A DNA stretch of 64,000 nucleotides. Origin: Spyradocola sp050942925. GTDB lineage: Bacteria > Bacillota > Clostridia > Christensenellales > UBA1750. Positions 47,307-54,179 of the stretch are shown piece by piece (the first letter of the stretch is position 1; each line of letters opens with the position of its first letter). Below the pieces are notes generated by a model. The model was not told where the DNA came from, did not search any database, and saw only the letters and a program-made list of their open reading frames with translations. Position numbers and translations under genes: made by a program. Location: the NCBI GenBank assembly GCA_050942925.1, contig JBMNOF010000003.1, forward strand, positions 1 to 64,000. Reading direction: 5' to 3'.

Positions 47307-48250
47307 TTCGCTGTTTTTCCTGCTTTTGTTCCAACATTTTCTGTGATTTCCGTCTCCGGATCGGGAGATTGTGAAATGTCCGTGAACCCTTCATCGGAAT
47401 CCTGGAAAAATTCTGCTTCCATTCGTGCAAAAAGGGATTCTGCTGCACGCGCATTTGCCAGCATGGACTCCAATTTGGTTAAGAAGTCCCGTTTTCTTTG
47501 CTCTTTCTTTTGCAAGAGCGCGCGTGCGCGCACAAGAGCGCGGTCCACGATGCGGATCTCTTCCGAGGATGCGTTCCACATTCTGCGCCGCTTTTCCGAA
47601 AGCGCCTCCACAAGCCCCCGATCCTCCTCCGTAAAGAGGAAGGGGAAGGTTTCGCGCAGCGTGTTCACGCCCTGCCCCTCCAGGGCCAGCGCGGACTTCT
47701 GCACCGCGGATAGCGCGCGGGTTGCGGCGGCCGTCGCGCGCAGCGTCACCGCCACGGCGGCATGTGCATCCCCGCCAAACCGAACGCGAACGCTGCTCTG
47801 GGGAACGGGTCTCTCGTCCGCCAGGCTGTCGATGCGCCTGCGCGACTCCGTGCGGGGCAAGCCCCGTCCTGCGGCACGCTCCATGCAGGCATACAGCATC
47901 ATCTCGCCCTGGCCGCGGAGAACGGCGCCCGCCATGCGTCCGCTTTGGAACGCATAGGACACAAACCGGCGAAGGCCCCCCTGCTCGTCGTTTTCAACGA
48001 GTTCCCGCATGTCGGTTTTCTGCGGTTCCTTAGGCGCCTTTCCGGCCAAGATCTGTGCGCTCTGCGTGCCGACAAGGTCAAAAACGCAGGAAAATCCGTC
48101 GCTCAAGGCATAGACAGGGTCCCGATTGGGCGCATAGTCCACGCCCGCATTCTTGCGCAGCAGCGCAAGCAATCGTTCCTCTGCACGAATATCCGGTCTT
48201 TCCGGCCCAGCCTTGTGCGCTTCCTGTCGCTTTGTGCGATAGATGCTCAT
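47303..48250 (-). CDS. First gene of the CIS operon, unknown helical protein
   Basis: I do not recognise this 315-residue protein. It has no signal peptide. Residues ~5-30 are basic (TKRQEAHKAGPERPDIRAEE). The middle holds a mixed domain with SGRMAGAVLRGQGEMMLYAC. The C-terminal third is charged helices (RALVRARALLQKKEQRKRDF) and ends in an acidic tail. It begins 82 bases downstream of the operon promoter -10 box, with a perfect AGGAGGAG. As leader gene before sheath it could be a regulator, chaperone or early assembly factor. Confidence 0.7.
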   Translation of the reverse strand: MSIYRTKRQEAHKAGPERPDIRAEERLLALLRKNAGVDYAPNRDPVYALSDGFSCVFDLVGTQSAQILAGKAPKEPQKTDMRELVENDEQGGLRRFVSYAFQSGRMAGAVLRGQGEMMLYACMERAAGRGLPRTESRRRIDSLADERPVPQSSVRVRFGGDAHAAVAVTLRATAAATRALSAVQKSALALEGQGVNTLRETFPFLFTEEDRGLVEALSEKRRRMWNASSEEIRIVDRALVRARALLQKKEQRKRDFLTKLESMLANARAAESLFARMEAEFFQDSDEGFTDISQSPDPETEITENVGTKAGKTAN

Positions 48251-48331
48251 TTTCTCCTCCTGCTGTTCTGTTCCCACCGGAGGCACGAGCAAAGCGTTCT
48301 TTTTTCTATATTACGGCTTCAGCCCTTTTTC

Positions 48332-48361
48332 ATTATAGCACTTGGATTTTTTCGTTGTCAA
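48332..48361 (-). promoter_or_regulatory. Main promoter of the CIS operon
   Basis: On the minus strand perfect TTGACA (48356-48361) and TATAAT (48332-48337) are separated by 18 bases. The ~120 bases upstream (48362-48480) are strikingly AT-rich in this GC-rich genome and may act as an UP element. This 48251-48560 interval has no gene: it holds only this promoter, the AT-rich stretch and the stem-loop at 48507-48546. Confidence 0.88.
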
Positions 48362-48506
48362 TCCCTTCCTTTTTGATGAAAATCTTCACATTTATCCTGT
48401 TTTTACTGCAATTACTTTCGAAAAATAATATTTTACCATTTTATATAGGCTGCATTTATTTTATTCCCTAAACGAATACGTAAATTTCCCTTTTTCTGTC
48501 TATGCA

Positions 48507-48546
48507 GACAAACGTCCCGGGCAAAAGCCACCCGTGGACGTTTGTC
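48507..48546 (-). other. Stem-loop after the WYL regulator gene
   Basis: Arms GACAAACGTCC (48507-48517) and GGACGTTTGTC (48536-48546) pair perfectly, with a further CGGG/CCCG inner stem. It lies 15 bases after the regulator stop. There is no T run on either side, so it is not a typical terminator; it might be a terminator needing a factor, or an operator. Confidence 0.55.
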
Positions 48547-48560
48547 AAGAGATCTCGGCA

Positions 48561-49562
48561 TCAGGGCTTTGCGCGCGAATAGCGCTGGGCAATCCGCAGC
48601 ACGTCCTTGCGCACCTGCTCGCGCAGCTCTTCGGGGGCGAGGACCTCGCAGACGCTGGCGTATTGCAGGGCGAAAAAGCGCATGTTTTCCAAGCTGGAGC
48701 GCAGATGCACCTCCATCATCTCCCCATCCTCGCAGGGGATCATCTGCGCGTAGTGGCCGAAGGCGTCGTAGACCTGTCCGGCAGCGGTCACAGGCATGCG
48801 CAACGTCACGCGCACGGGCTCGCCGCTGTACATATAGCGGTGCTCGGCCGCATAGCGCGCCATGTCCACGCCCCCGCGAAACTCCGGAAGGTCATAGGGC
48901 GTCATGGCGCCAAGGTCGGTGACGACCAAGTCGCGCATGTGGTCCACGCGGAAGTGGCGGAGTTCCTTGGAGCCCTCGTAGCAGGCGAGCAGGTAGTACT
49001 GCCCTTGCGCACAGAGCAGCGCCAACGGGTGCGCCTGCCGGACGCGGCCGTCTGGAACCAGCTCCCCGTCCAGCCCGATGTGGCAATAGAGGAAGCGCAC
49101 CTGCAAGTGCTCGTGCACCGCGCGGCTGAGACCGTCCATGCAGTCAAAGAAATCGCGGTGGTGCATCCGGTGCCACTTGTCCACGGCGTGCACGTCCTGC
49201 ACGCCGCTGGAAAAGCCCGCGCGGCCCAGATCCGTCAGCTTGCCGATGAGCTCGCGCGCCTCCTGCGAGGGAATGTACCGGCTGAGCAGCACGCTGTCGA
49301 TGAGCACGCGCAGCTCCATGTCGGAGAAGAGCGGCTCCAGGTACGCGCCCTTTCCGCCCGGGCCGGTGCGAATGGGATAGCGCATCTCCCGCAGGAGGGA
49401 GAGATTCCGGGAGATGGCATTTCGCCCCGCCTCCATGCCGAAGTCCTTCTCGATGTACTCCTCCATCTGCGCAATCGTCAGGGGGCGCTCACTGGACGAA
49501 TGGGCCCGGAGCACCTTGAGGATGCACAGCGCAAGACCTTTCTTTCCACTCAATGTCGTCAT
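48561..49562 (-). CDS. WYL-domain transcriptional regulator
   Basis: A 333-residue DNA-binding protein. The N-terminal ~75 residues hold a winged helix (LAQ-type helix TIAQMEEYIEKDFGMEAGRN, then ISRNLSLLREMRYPI). From about residue 140 the WYL domain has VRFLYCHIGLDGEL and PLALLCAQGQYYLLACYEG with FRVDHMRDLVV. The C-terminal ~90 residues are the WCX-type extension (RVTLRMPVTAAGQVYDAFG). WYL proteins sense ligands, often nucleotides or nucleic acid fragments. It is the only regulator next to the CIS operon, reads the same way and ends 200 bases before the operon -35 box, so it is the best candidate controller. Its promoter carries a palindrome. Confidence 0.9.
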   Translation of the reverse strand: MTTLSGKKGLALCILKVLRAHSSSERPLTIAQMEEYIEKDFGMEAGRNAISRNLSLLREMRYPIRTGPGGKGAYLEPLFSDMELRVLIDSVLLSRYIPSQEARELIGKLTDLGRAGFSSGVQDVHAVDKWHRMHHRDFFDCMDGLSRAVHEHLQVRFLYCHIGLDGELVPDGRVRQAHPLALLCAQGQYYLLACYEGSKELRHFRVDHMRDLVVTDLGAMTPYDLPEFRGGVDMARYAAEHRYMYSGEPVRVTLRMPVTAAGQVYDAFGHYAQMIPCEDGEMMEVHLRSSLENMRFFALQYASVCEVLAPEELREQVRKDVLRIAQRYSRAKP

Positions 49563-49596
49563 GTGCGCACACCTCCTCTTCCCTTGAAGCAGGGGT

Positions 49597-49621
49597 TTCT
49601 ATACTCACTTTCAGTATAGAA
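49597..49621 (-). promoter_or_regulatory. Palindromic operator in WYL regulator promoter
   Basis: A perfect inverted repeat TTCTATACT-CACTTTC-AGTATAGAA (9-base arms, 7-base gap) lies 35-59 bases upstream of the start. On the minus strand the distal arm contains TATACT, which can serve as a -10 box, so a bound dimer would block transcription. This suggests autoregulation. Confidence 0.65.
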
Positions 49622-49765
49622 CATCTTCCCGAAAAAAGGAAGGGCTGACGCGCGTTTTTTCCTTAAATTTAGGGATAATTCGCGGTCGTCTCCGGCGTAC
49701 GCCGCACTGAAAATGGTGCTTTCATCTCCACACAGGGGCCACTTTGCACCAAAAAGAGGGAAGCC

Positions 49766-50252
49766 TTACTTCAAGAACTTTTCCGGCAGGCGGCGGCGCA
49801 GAAGCGCAAGCAGCGGCAGGCCCAGAACATAGCACACCACCGCCTGGCCCAGGGCGACGGAGCCCATGCCCAGTAGAAGCGGCGTGCCATAGGCCACGTT
49901 CAAGACCCAGCCCACGACAAGGCCGTTGACCACGACCACGGGCAGAAGCGCCACCCAGGCCGGGAACTTGCGAAGGGCATAGGTCAGGATTCCCGCCAGC
50001 AGCGTTGCCAGCGATCCAAAGACAATGTCCAGGATTCCCGCTCCGCCGATCAGGTTGGCGATCAGGCAGCCGACGAACAGCCCCGGAATCGCCTCCGGCA
50101 TCAGCAGCGGCAGAATCGTCAGCGCCTCGCTGATGCGGAACTGCACTTCTCCATAGGAAATGGGGGCCAGCGCCGCGCACAGCACGGCATAGATCGCAGC
50201 GATCAGCGCGCCGCGCACCAGCCGGCGCAGCGCCTTTCTGTCTTCCGTCATA
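49766..50252 (-). CDS. queT: QueT family queuosine-precursor transporter
   Basis: A 161-residue integral membrane protein with about five or six helices. LVRGALIAAIYAVLCAALAP, SYGEVQFRISEALTILPLLM and IANLIGGAGILDIVFGSLAT are characteristic of QueT, the substrate-binding component of an ECF-type importer for queuosine precursors. No energising ECF genes are nearby. The preQ1-I riboswitch upstream confirms the substrate class. Start ATG at 50252 has GGAGAAGGAG upstream. Confidence 0.92.
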
Positions 50253-50293
50253 CAAACTCTCTCCTTCTCCGGCACATGGCCGAAATTCTCACG

Positions 50294-50326
50294 CAAAAAA
50301 GAGGGGAGCATGAACCGCTCCCCTCT
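50294..50326 (-). terminator. Attenuator terminator before queT
   Basis: A perfect 10-base stem (AGAGGGGAGC/GCTCCCCTCT, 7-base loop) is followed on the minus strand by TTTTTT, 42 bases before the queT start. It lies in the leader after the preQ1 aptamer, so it is the expected off-switch of the riboswitch. Confidence 0.85.
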
Positions 50327-50345
50327 GCAAAACGTGCGCACGACA

Positions 50346-50388
50346 CAAAACGCCTGCGCACCCCCGAAGTTCGGGGGGCGCATGGCGG
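50346..50388 (-). terminator. Second leader hairpin between preQ1 aptamer and queT
   Basis: GCGCACCCCCGAA (356-368) pairs with TTCGGGGGGCGC (370-381), with outer GCC/GGC pairs, and is followed on the minus strand by TTTTG. It could be a first, weaker terminator or an alternative fold of the switch. Confidence 0.55.
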
Positions 50389-50394
50389 TGCAGT

Positions 50395-50433
50395 CCGTAG
50401 TTTTTTTTCACGACGGGATGGTCACGAACCGTC
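50395..50433 (-). promoter_or_regulatory. preQ1-I riboswitch
   Basis: On the minus strand a P1 stem GACGG/CCGTC encloses a TTC-containing loop and CCC, followed by GTGAAAAAAAACTA. This matches the class I preQ1 aptamer layout (stem, GUUC loop, CCC, then A-rich tail ending CUA). A TATACT -10 box (50453-50458) lies just upstream. It sits ~145 bases before queT. Confidence 0.85.
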
Positions 50434-50511
50434 TATTGCGTTGTCGAAAAAGAGTATACCAGATTCCGTCGCCGCTGTGTGTTAGGTTTGTGTGAAGCCC
50501 GCGTCCCCTGT

Positions 50512-51225
50512 TCAGGCGCAGAAGATCTGGACCCAGTGCGCCACGCCGGCGCCATCCACGTAGTAGCCCACGCCGATCGAGGTGAACGCATCGTTGAGGA
50601 TGTTGGCACGGTGGCCCTCAGAGTGCATCCACCCGTCTATGACCGCCTCCGGCGTCTGCGAGCCCTTGGCAATGTTCTCGCCAACGGCGCGGTAGGAGAT
50701 CCCGAATTCCTTCAGAATCGTAAAGCAAGAGGTGCCGTCCGGACGCGTATGAGAAAAGCTCTGCGCAATCTCCTCCGCGCGCGCCTGCGCCGCCGCGCAC
50801 AGCGTTTCATCCAGCTGGAGCGCCGTAAGTCCCGCGGACTGCCGGGCCTCGTTGACCAATGCGGCCACCGCCTCGGCCTCGCTCTGCACCGTTTCCTCCT
50901 CCCCGGTCTCCGGGGTCTCTTCGGAGGGATTTTCCTCAGAGGGCTTCTCCTCGGAGGGTTCGTCCTGCGGCGGAACTTCTTCCGCCGGGGGCGTGGAGGG
51001 CTCCTGTGTTACCGGCGGCAGGTTCGGACAGATCTCCGGCCAGTCCGGCAGAGAACATCCCTGCCAGTCCCCGCAGATGCAGATGCAAGGGCACCGCTCT
51101 GCCGTGAACGGTGCGCAGGTCTGGGTGGGCTCCACGCATGCGGCCGACGCAGCCGGCGTCGCGGCAAAGAGCGTTCCCGTGCACAGGATGGCTGCAGATG
51201 TCAGGATTGCAGAAATTTTGAACAT
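50512..51225 (-). CDS. Secreted CAP-domain (SCP/YkwD-like) protein
   Basis: A 237-residue protein with a signal peptide (residues 1-28, cleaved near ASA). Residues 29-70 are rich in Cys (CAPFTAERCPCICICGDWQG). A Pro/Glu linker with SEEKPSEENPSEE-type repeats follows. The CAP domain is residues ~115-237: AAVAALVNEARQSAGL-like start, SHTRPDGTSCFTIL, YRAVGENIAKG, GWMHSEGHRANILN and IGVGYY. These hold the His/Glu pairs typical of the family. Such proteins are secreted and act at the cell wall or in sporulating Firmicutes; activity is unknown. Confidence 0.9.
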   Translation of the reverse strand: MFKISAILTSAAILCTGTLFAATPAASAACVEPTQTCAPFTAERCPCICICGDWQGCSLPDWPEICPNLPPVTQEPSTPPAEEVPPQDEPSEEKPSEENPSEETPETGEEETVQSEAEAVAALVNEARQSAGLTALQLDETLCAAAQARAEEIAQSFSHTRPDGTSCFTILKEFGISYRAVGENIAKGSQTPEAVIDGWMHSEGHRANILNDAFTSIGVGYYVDGAGVAHWVQIFCA

Positions 51226-51252
51226 TTGGTCTTACCTCCCTATTTGTTTTCC

Positions 51253-51280
51253 ATTATGCTAGCACCATATTCCATTTCAA
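51253..51280 (-). promoter_or_regulatory. Promoter of CAP-domain gene
   Basis: TTGAAA (51275-51280) and CATAAT (51253-51258) on the minus strand are separated by 16 bases, upstream of GGGAGG and ATG at 51225. Confidence 0.65.
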
Positions 51281-51359
51281 TCAATGGTTCATCTTTCCAA
51301 TTCGCTACTTTTTTGGATTTCTTGCAAATTTGAAACAACTTTTTATCAACTTCTTTCGC

Positions 51360-51388
51360 TTGCATCGGGGGCCGAGTTCTTGTACAAT
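51360..51388 (+). promoter_or_regulatory. Promoter of glutamine-amidotransferase-like gene
   Basis: TTGCAT (51360-51365) and TACAAT (51383-51388) are separated by 17 bases, 37 bases before the ATG at 51426. Confidence 0.7.
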
Positions 51389-51425
51389 AGGGCGGATGAG
51401 ACACAGGAAAGAGGTCCGTTTTGCC

Positions 51426-52106
51426 ATGAAAAAGCCCTTGATTGCCATTGCCTCTCTGATCTACGGCGACGAGTTTCCGCCGGGAACCAACTACAGCAAC
51501 GCGGTGGAACGCGCCGGCGGCCGGCCGCTGTTTGTCTGCCGCGCCCTGGAGCAGGAGGACGTGGACTTTGTCCTACAGCACTTCGACGGTCTGCTGCTCA
51601 CCGGCGGAGGCGATCTGTGCCCGGAGACGCTGGGCTGCCCCGCACACGAGAAGACCGAACCCGTTCCCCTGGACCGCGACCGGACGGAAATCGCCCTCGC
51701 GCGCGCCTTTTTTGCAGCAGGCAAGCCCATTCTGGCCATCTGCCGCGGCGAACAGGTGCTCAACGTCGCCATGGGGGGAACGCATTGCCAGCACATCTTT
51801 GACCGCCCGCAGGTGCATCTGGCGCACCAGAACCGCGAGACGCGGCACGAGGTCCAGGTGGTCCCCGGCACGCATTTGCAGCGCATCTTCGGCGGCGCAA
51901 GCGTGCTGCGCGTCAACTCGACGCACCACCAGGCCGTCGAGACGCTCGCTCCCTGCTTTACGCTGGCCGCCACGAGCCCGGACGGCGTGATCGAGGCCTA
52001 TGAGGCCGGCGAGAACGTCCTTGCGACCCAGTGGCACCCCGAGCGCTTGCTGGACGAGGGCATGATGCCCATTTGGGATTGGTTTGTCGGAACCTGCAGG
52101 GGCTGA
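51426..52106 (+). CDS. Class I glutamine amidotransferase-like hydrolase (peptidase C26)
   Basis: A 226-residue protein of the gamma-glutamyl-gamma-aminobutyrate hydrolase (PuuD-like) family. LLTGGGDLCPE shapes the substrate loop. The nucleophile Cys lies in LAICRGEQVLNVAMGG, and the catalytic His and Glu are in TQWHPERL. It would hydrolyse gamma-glutamyl amides in the cytosol, for example in polyamine or GABA breakdown. The next gene, an oxidoreductase, is 57 bases downstream on the same strand. ATG at 51426 is the start with AGAGG upstream. Confidence 0.9.
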   Translation: MKKPLIAIASLIYGDEFPPGTNYSNAVERAGGRPLFVCRALEQEDVDFVLQHFDGLLLTGGGDLCPETLGCPAHEKTEPVPLDRDRTEIALARAFFAAGKPILAICRGEQVLNVAMGGTHCQHIFDRPQVHLAHQNRETRHEVQVVPGTHLQRIFGGASVLRVNSTHHQAVETLAPCFTLAATSPDGVIEAYEAGENVLATQWHPERLLDEGMMPIWDWFVGTCRG

Positions 52107-52163
52107 CGTCCGCCCGAAATCTTCGGGGGCTTGACGCCCATCTTCGGAAAGAGAGGGATACGC

Positions 52164-53141
52164 ATGCGTTTTGCCGTCATCGGCACCGGGGCGATCGTGG
52201 AAAAGTTTCTTTCCGCCGGAAGCCAAGTGCCGGATTTTTCCCTATACGCGGTCTACAGCCGCACCAAGGAGCGGGGACAGGCCTTTGCCGCGGCGCATGG
52301 CGCGCAGCAAAGCTTTGACAACCTGGAGGAGCTCGCCGCCTGCCCCCAGGTCGACGCCGTCTACATCGCCAGCCCGAACTACGCGCACTGCCGCCAGGCG
52401 CTGCTCCTGCTCGCGGCGGGCAAGCACGTGCTGTGCGAAAAACCCATGGCCAGCAATGCTTCCGAGGTCCGCAAAATGCAGGCCTGCGCGCGGGAGCACA
52501 ACGTCCTTCTCCTGGAAGCGATGAAGTCCGCCTTTGTGCCCGGATTTGCCGCCCTCTCGCAGAGCCTTTCGCTGATCGGGCGCCTGCGGCGGATCACGGC
52601 TTCCTACTGCCAGTATTCTTCGCGCTACGACAAGTTCAAGCAGGGCATCGTCCTCAACGCCTTTGACCCCAAGCTGTCCAACGGCGCGCTGATGGACATC
52701 GGCGTGTACTGTGTGTATCCCGTGGTCAAGCTCTTTGGCATGCCGCGGACGATCCAGGGCACGGCGGTCAAGCTCACCGGCGGCGTGGACGGCGCGGGAA
52801 GCATCCTGCTCGGGTACGGCGACTTCCAGGCGGATCTTCTCTACTCCAAGATCACGGACGGAGCGCTGCCCAGCGAATTCCAGGGCGAGGGCGGCAGCCT
52901 GCTCGTGGACCGCATCAGCGAGCCGCAGTCGATTTCGATTCGCCCGCGCGGACAGGAGACGCGCTCGCTCTACGCGCAGCCGGAATCCACTCCCATGCGC
53001 TATGAGATCGAGGCCTTCCAGCGCCTTGCGCTCGAACCCGCTTCTGCCGAAAGCTATAGCCGCGCCACCTTGGAGACCGCCATGGTCATGGAGGAAGCCC
53101 GCCGGCAGATGGGCATTGTCTTCCCCGCGGATGCACAGTAG
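52164..53141 (+). CDS. Gfo/Idh/MocA family oxidoreductase
   Basis: A 325-residue NAD(P)-dependent oxidoreductase. The Rossmann dinucleotide motif is IGTGAI near residue 6. The family motif CEKPMASN follows at about residue 94, with the lysine that contacts substrate. GALMDIGVYCVYPVVKLFG marks the C-terminal alpha/beta domain with its catalytic region. Substrates are usually sugars or cyclitols, or dihydrodiols in the subgroup this resembles; the precise one cannot be read. RBS is GAGAGGG. It probably shares a transcript with the C26 hydrolase. Confidence 0.88.
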   Translation: MRFAVIGTGAIVEKFLSAGSQVPDFSLYAVYSRTKERGQAFAAAHGAQQSFDNLEELAACPQVDAVYIASPNYAHCRQALLLLAAGKHVLCEKPMASNASEVRKMQACAREHNVLLLEAMKSAFVPGFAALSQSLSLIGRLRRITASYCQYSSRYDKFKQGIVLNAFDPKLSNGALMDIGVYCVYPVVKLFGMPRTIQGTAVKLTGGVDGAGSILLGYGDFQADLLYSKITDGALPSEFQGEGGSLLVDRISEPQSISIRPRGQETRSLYAQPESTPMRYEIEAFQRLALEPASAESYSRATLETAMVMEEARRQMGIVFPADAQ

Positions 53142-53166
53142 GGCGCAGACTTTTTGTCGTTTTTTC

Positions 53167-53195
53167 TTGACAACGGCCCGGGATGGTGCTATAGT
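53167..53195 (+). promoter_or_regulatory. Promoter of tRNA-Ile
   Basis: Perfect TTGACA (53167-53172) and TATAGT (53190-53195) with 17-base spacing, 23 bases before the tRNA 5' end. Confidence 0.85.
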
Positions 53196-53218
53196 AATAC
53201 CGCGTCAAGCACCGGAAC

Positions 53219-53295
53219 GGGTCGCTAGCTCAGTTGGTTAGAGCACACGCCTGATAAGCGTGAGGTCGGTAGTTCGAGTCTACTGCGACCCACCA
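53219..53295 (+). tRNA. tRNA-Ile (anticodon GAT), CCA encoded
   Basis: Full cloverleaf: acceptor GGGTCGC with GCGACCC, D arm AGCTCAGTTGGTTAGAGC, anticodon loop CTGATAA (GAT, isoleucine), T loop GTTCGAGTC, and encoded CCA. Length 77 bases. Confidence 0.97.
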
Positions 53296-53299
53296 AGCA

Positions 53300-53345
53300 A
53301 AAACTGCAATTCCAAGAAGATTGGAATTGCAGTTTTCTTTTTCTC
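53300..53345. terminator. Terminator after tRNA-Ile, works in both directions
   Basis: A perfect 16-base stem AAAACTGCAATTCCAA/TTGGAATTGCAGTTTT with a 5-base loop is followed by CTTTTT on the plus strand and TTTTTG on the minus strand. It also ends the glycine-rich gene from the other side. Confidence 0.9.
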
Positions 53346-53378
53346 CGCGCGCTTTCCCGCAGAGGCGGCGCCCTTCCT

Positions 53379-54062
53379 CTAGGCCTTGACGCGCAGAACC
53401 AGCGCCCCCTGGTTGCCCGGGCCCACGCCCGACTGGTGAAAGGACCCGCCGCCGCCATAGCCGCAGCCGTTTTGTCCCTCGTTGGCGCGCCAGTGCAGCC
53501 ATCCCCCGCCGCCCGCGCCGCCGTTGGGCTTGGCCGTTCCGCCGTCGCCCGCGTCGGCCGCCTTGCAGGGGGCCCGGAACCGGCAGATCGGCTGTCCATC
53601 TCCCGACCCGCCGGAGCCGCTGGAGCCGTTGCTTCCGCCGTTCACGCCGCCCGAAGAGCCGCCGGACCCGCCGTTGGAGTAGTTGGGCGAGCCGCCCCCG
53701 CCCGCGCAGGTCAACAGGCTCCCCAGCGTGGTGCTGCCGCCCGCCTCGCGGTGCGCGCCCCCCGCCCCGATCGTCACGGGGACGGCTCCGCTCAGCGACA
53801 GGTTCAGCGCCATGTTCGTGTACCCGCTGCCGCCGCCCTGCGACATGTTGCAGCCGCCCCCGCCGCCAATGCCCCAGGCGTCGCCCTGGATCGTTCCCGT
53901 CACGGAAAGCGTGCCGGAAGTATACAGCACCGCCTCCCAGTATGCCTCGCCGTCGTAATCCTCCACGTGCCAGCCCGACCATTTTCCGCTGTAGGTTGCC
54001 GCGGGCGCAGCGGAAACGTCGATTCCGCCGCCTTTCGCCCCGCCCATGAGAAATGCTTTCAT
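53379..54062 (-). CDS. Glycine-rich protein
   Basis: A 227-residue protein without signal peptide or membrane helix. Residues 1-70 include KAFLMGGAKGGGIDVS and a beta segment with YDGEAYWEAVLYTSGTLSVT. The remainder is dominated by Gly, Ser, Asn clusters (GIGGGGG, SGGSSGGVNGGSNGSSGS, GNQGALVLR). Such glycine-rich modules occur in phage tail-tip and fibre proteins, where an outer beta layer surrounds poly-Gly strands, and in virion-like surface proteins. It is a single gene with its own ribosome site (GGGAGGAAG), not adjacent to the CIS operon. A role as an appendage is speculative. Confidence 0.65.
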   Translation of the reverse strand: MKAFLMGGAKGGGIDVSAAPAATYSGKWSGWHVEDYDGEAYWEAVLYTSGTLSVTGTIQGDAWGIGGGGGCNMSQGGGSGYTNMALNLSLSGAVPVTIGAGGAHREAGGSTTLGSLLTCAGGGGSPNYSNGGSGGSSGGVNGGSNGSSGSGGSGDGQPICRFRAPCKAADAGDGGTAKPNGGAGGGGWLHWRANEGQNGCGYGGGGSFHQSGVGPGNQGALVLRVKA

Positions 54063-54140
54063 ACTCGCTTCCTCCCTTCCGAATCCATTGTAGGGAGCAG
54101 GCGCCCGTATGCCGCGCCGGACCGCGGCGAACAAAAGCAC

Positions 54141-54170
54141 AAAAAAAGGACCGCGACGCGGTCCTTTTTT
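54141..54170 (-). terminator. Terminator of the dcd-MATE operon
   Basis: Perfect GGACCGC/GCGGTCC stem flanked by AAAAAAA and TTTTTT, eight bases past the MATE stop region. It can act in both directions. Confidence 0.9.
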
Positions 54171-54179
54171 GAAAAGTGC

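Noticed and set aside
47011..47454. Alternative frame through the G9 region
   Set aside because: It overlaps the end of the leader gene and gives an Arg/Gly-rich product with poor third-position GC; the frame 46911-47306 fits better.
663..48361. Prophage
   Set aside because: Sheath, tube and baseplate are present, but there is no capsid, portal, terminase, integrase, lysis or replication gene. AAA+, Pvc16-like cap, DUF4280 and DUF6760 are CIS markers.
663..48361. Type VI secretion system
   Set aside because: No TssJ/L/M membrane complex, no ClpV and no TssB/TssC split sheath. The sheath is a single phage-like protein.
48507..48546. Rho-independent terminator of the WYL gene
   Set aside because: The stem is perfect, but no T run follows on either strand; listed only as a stem-loop.
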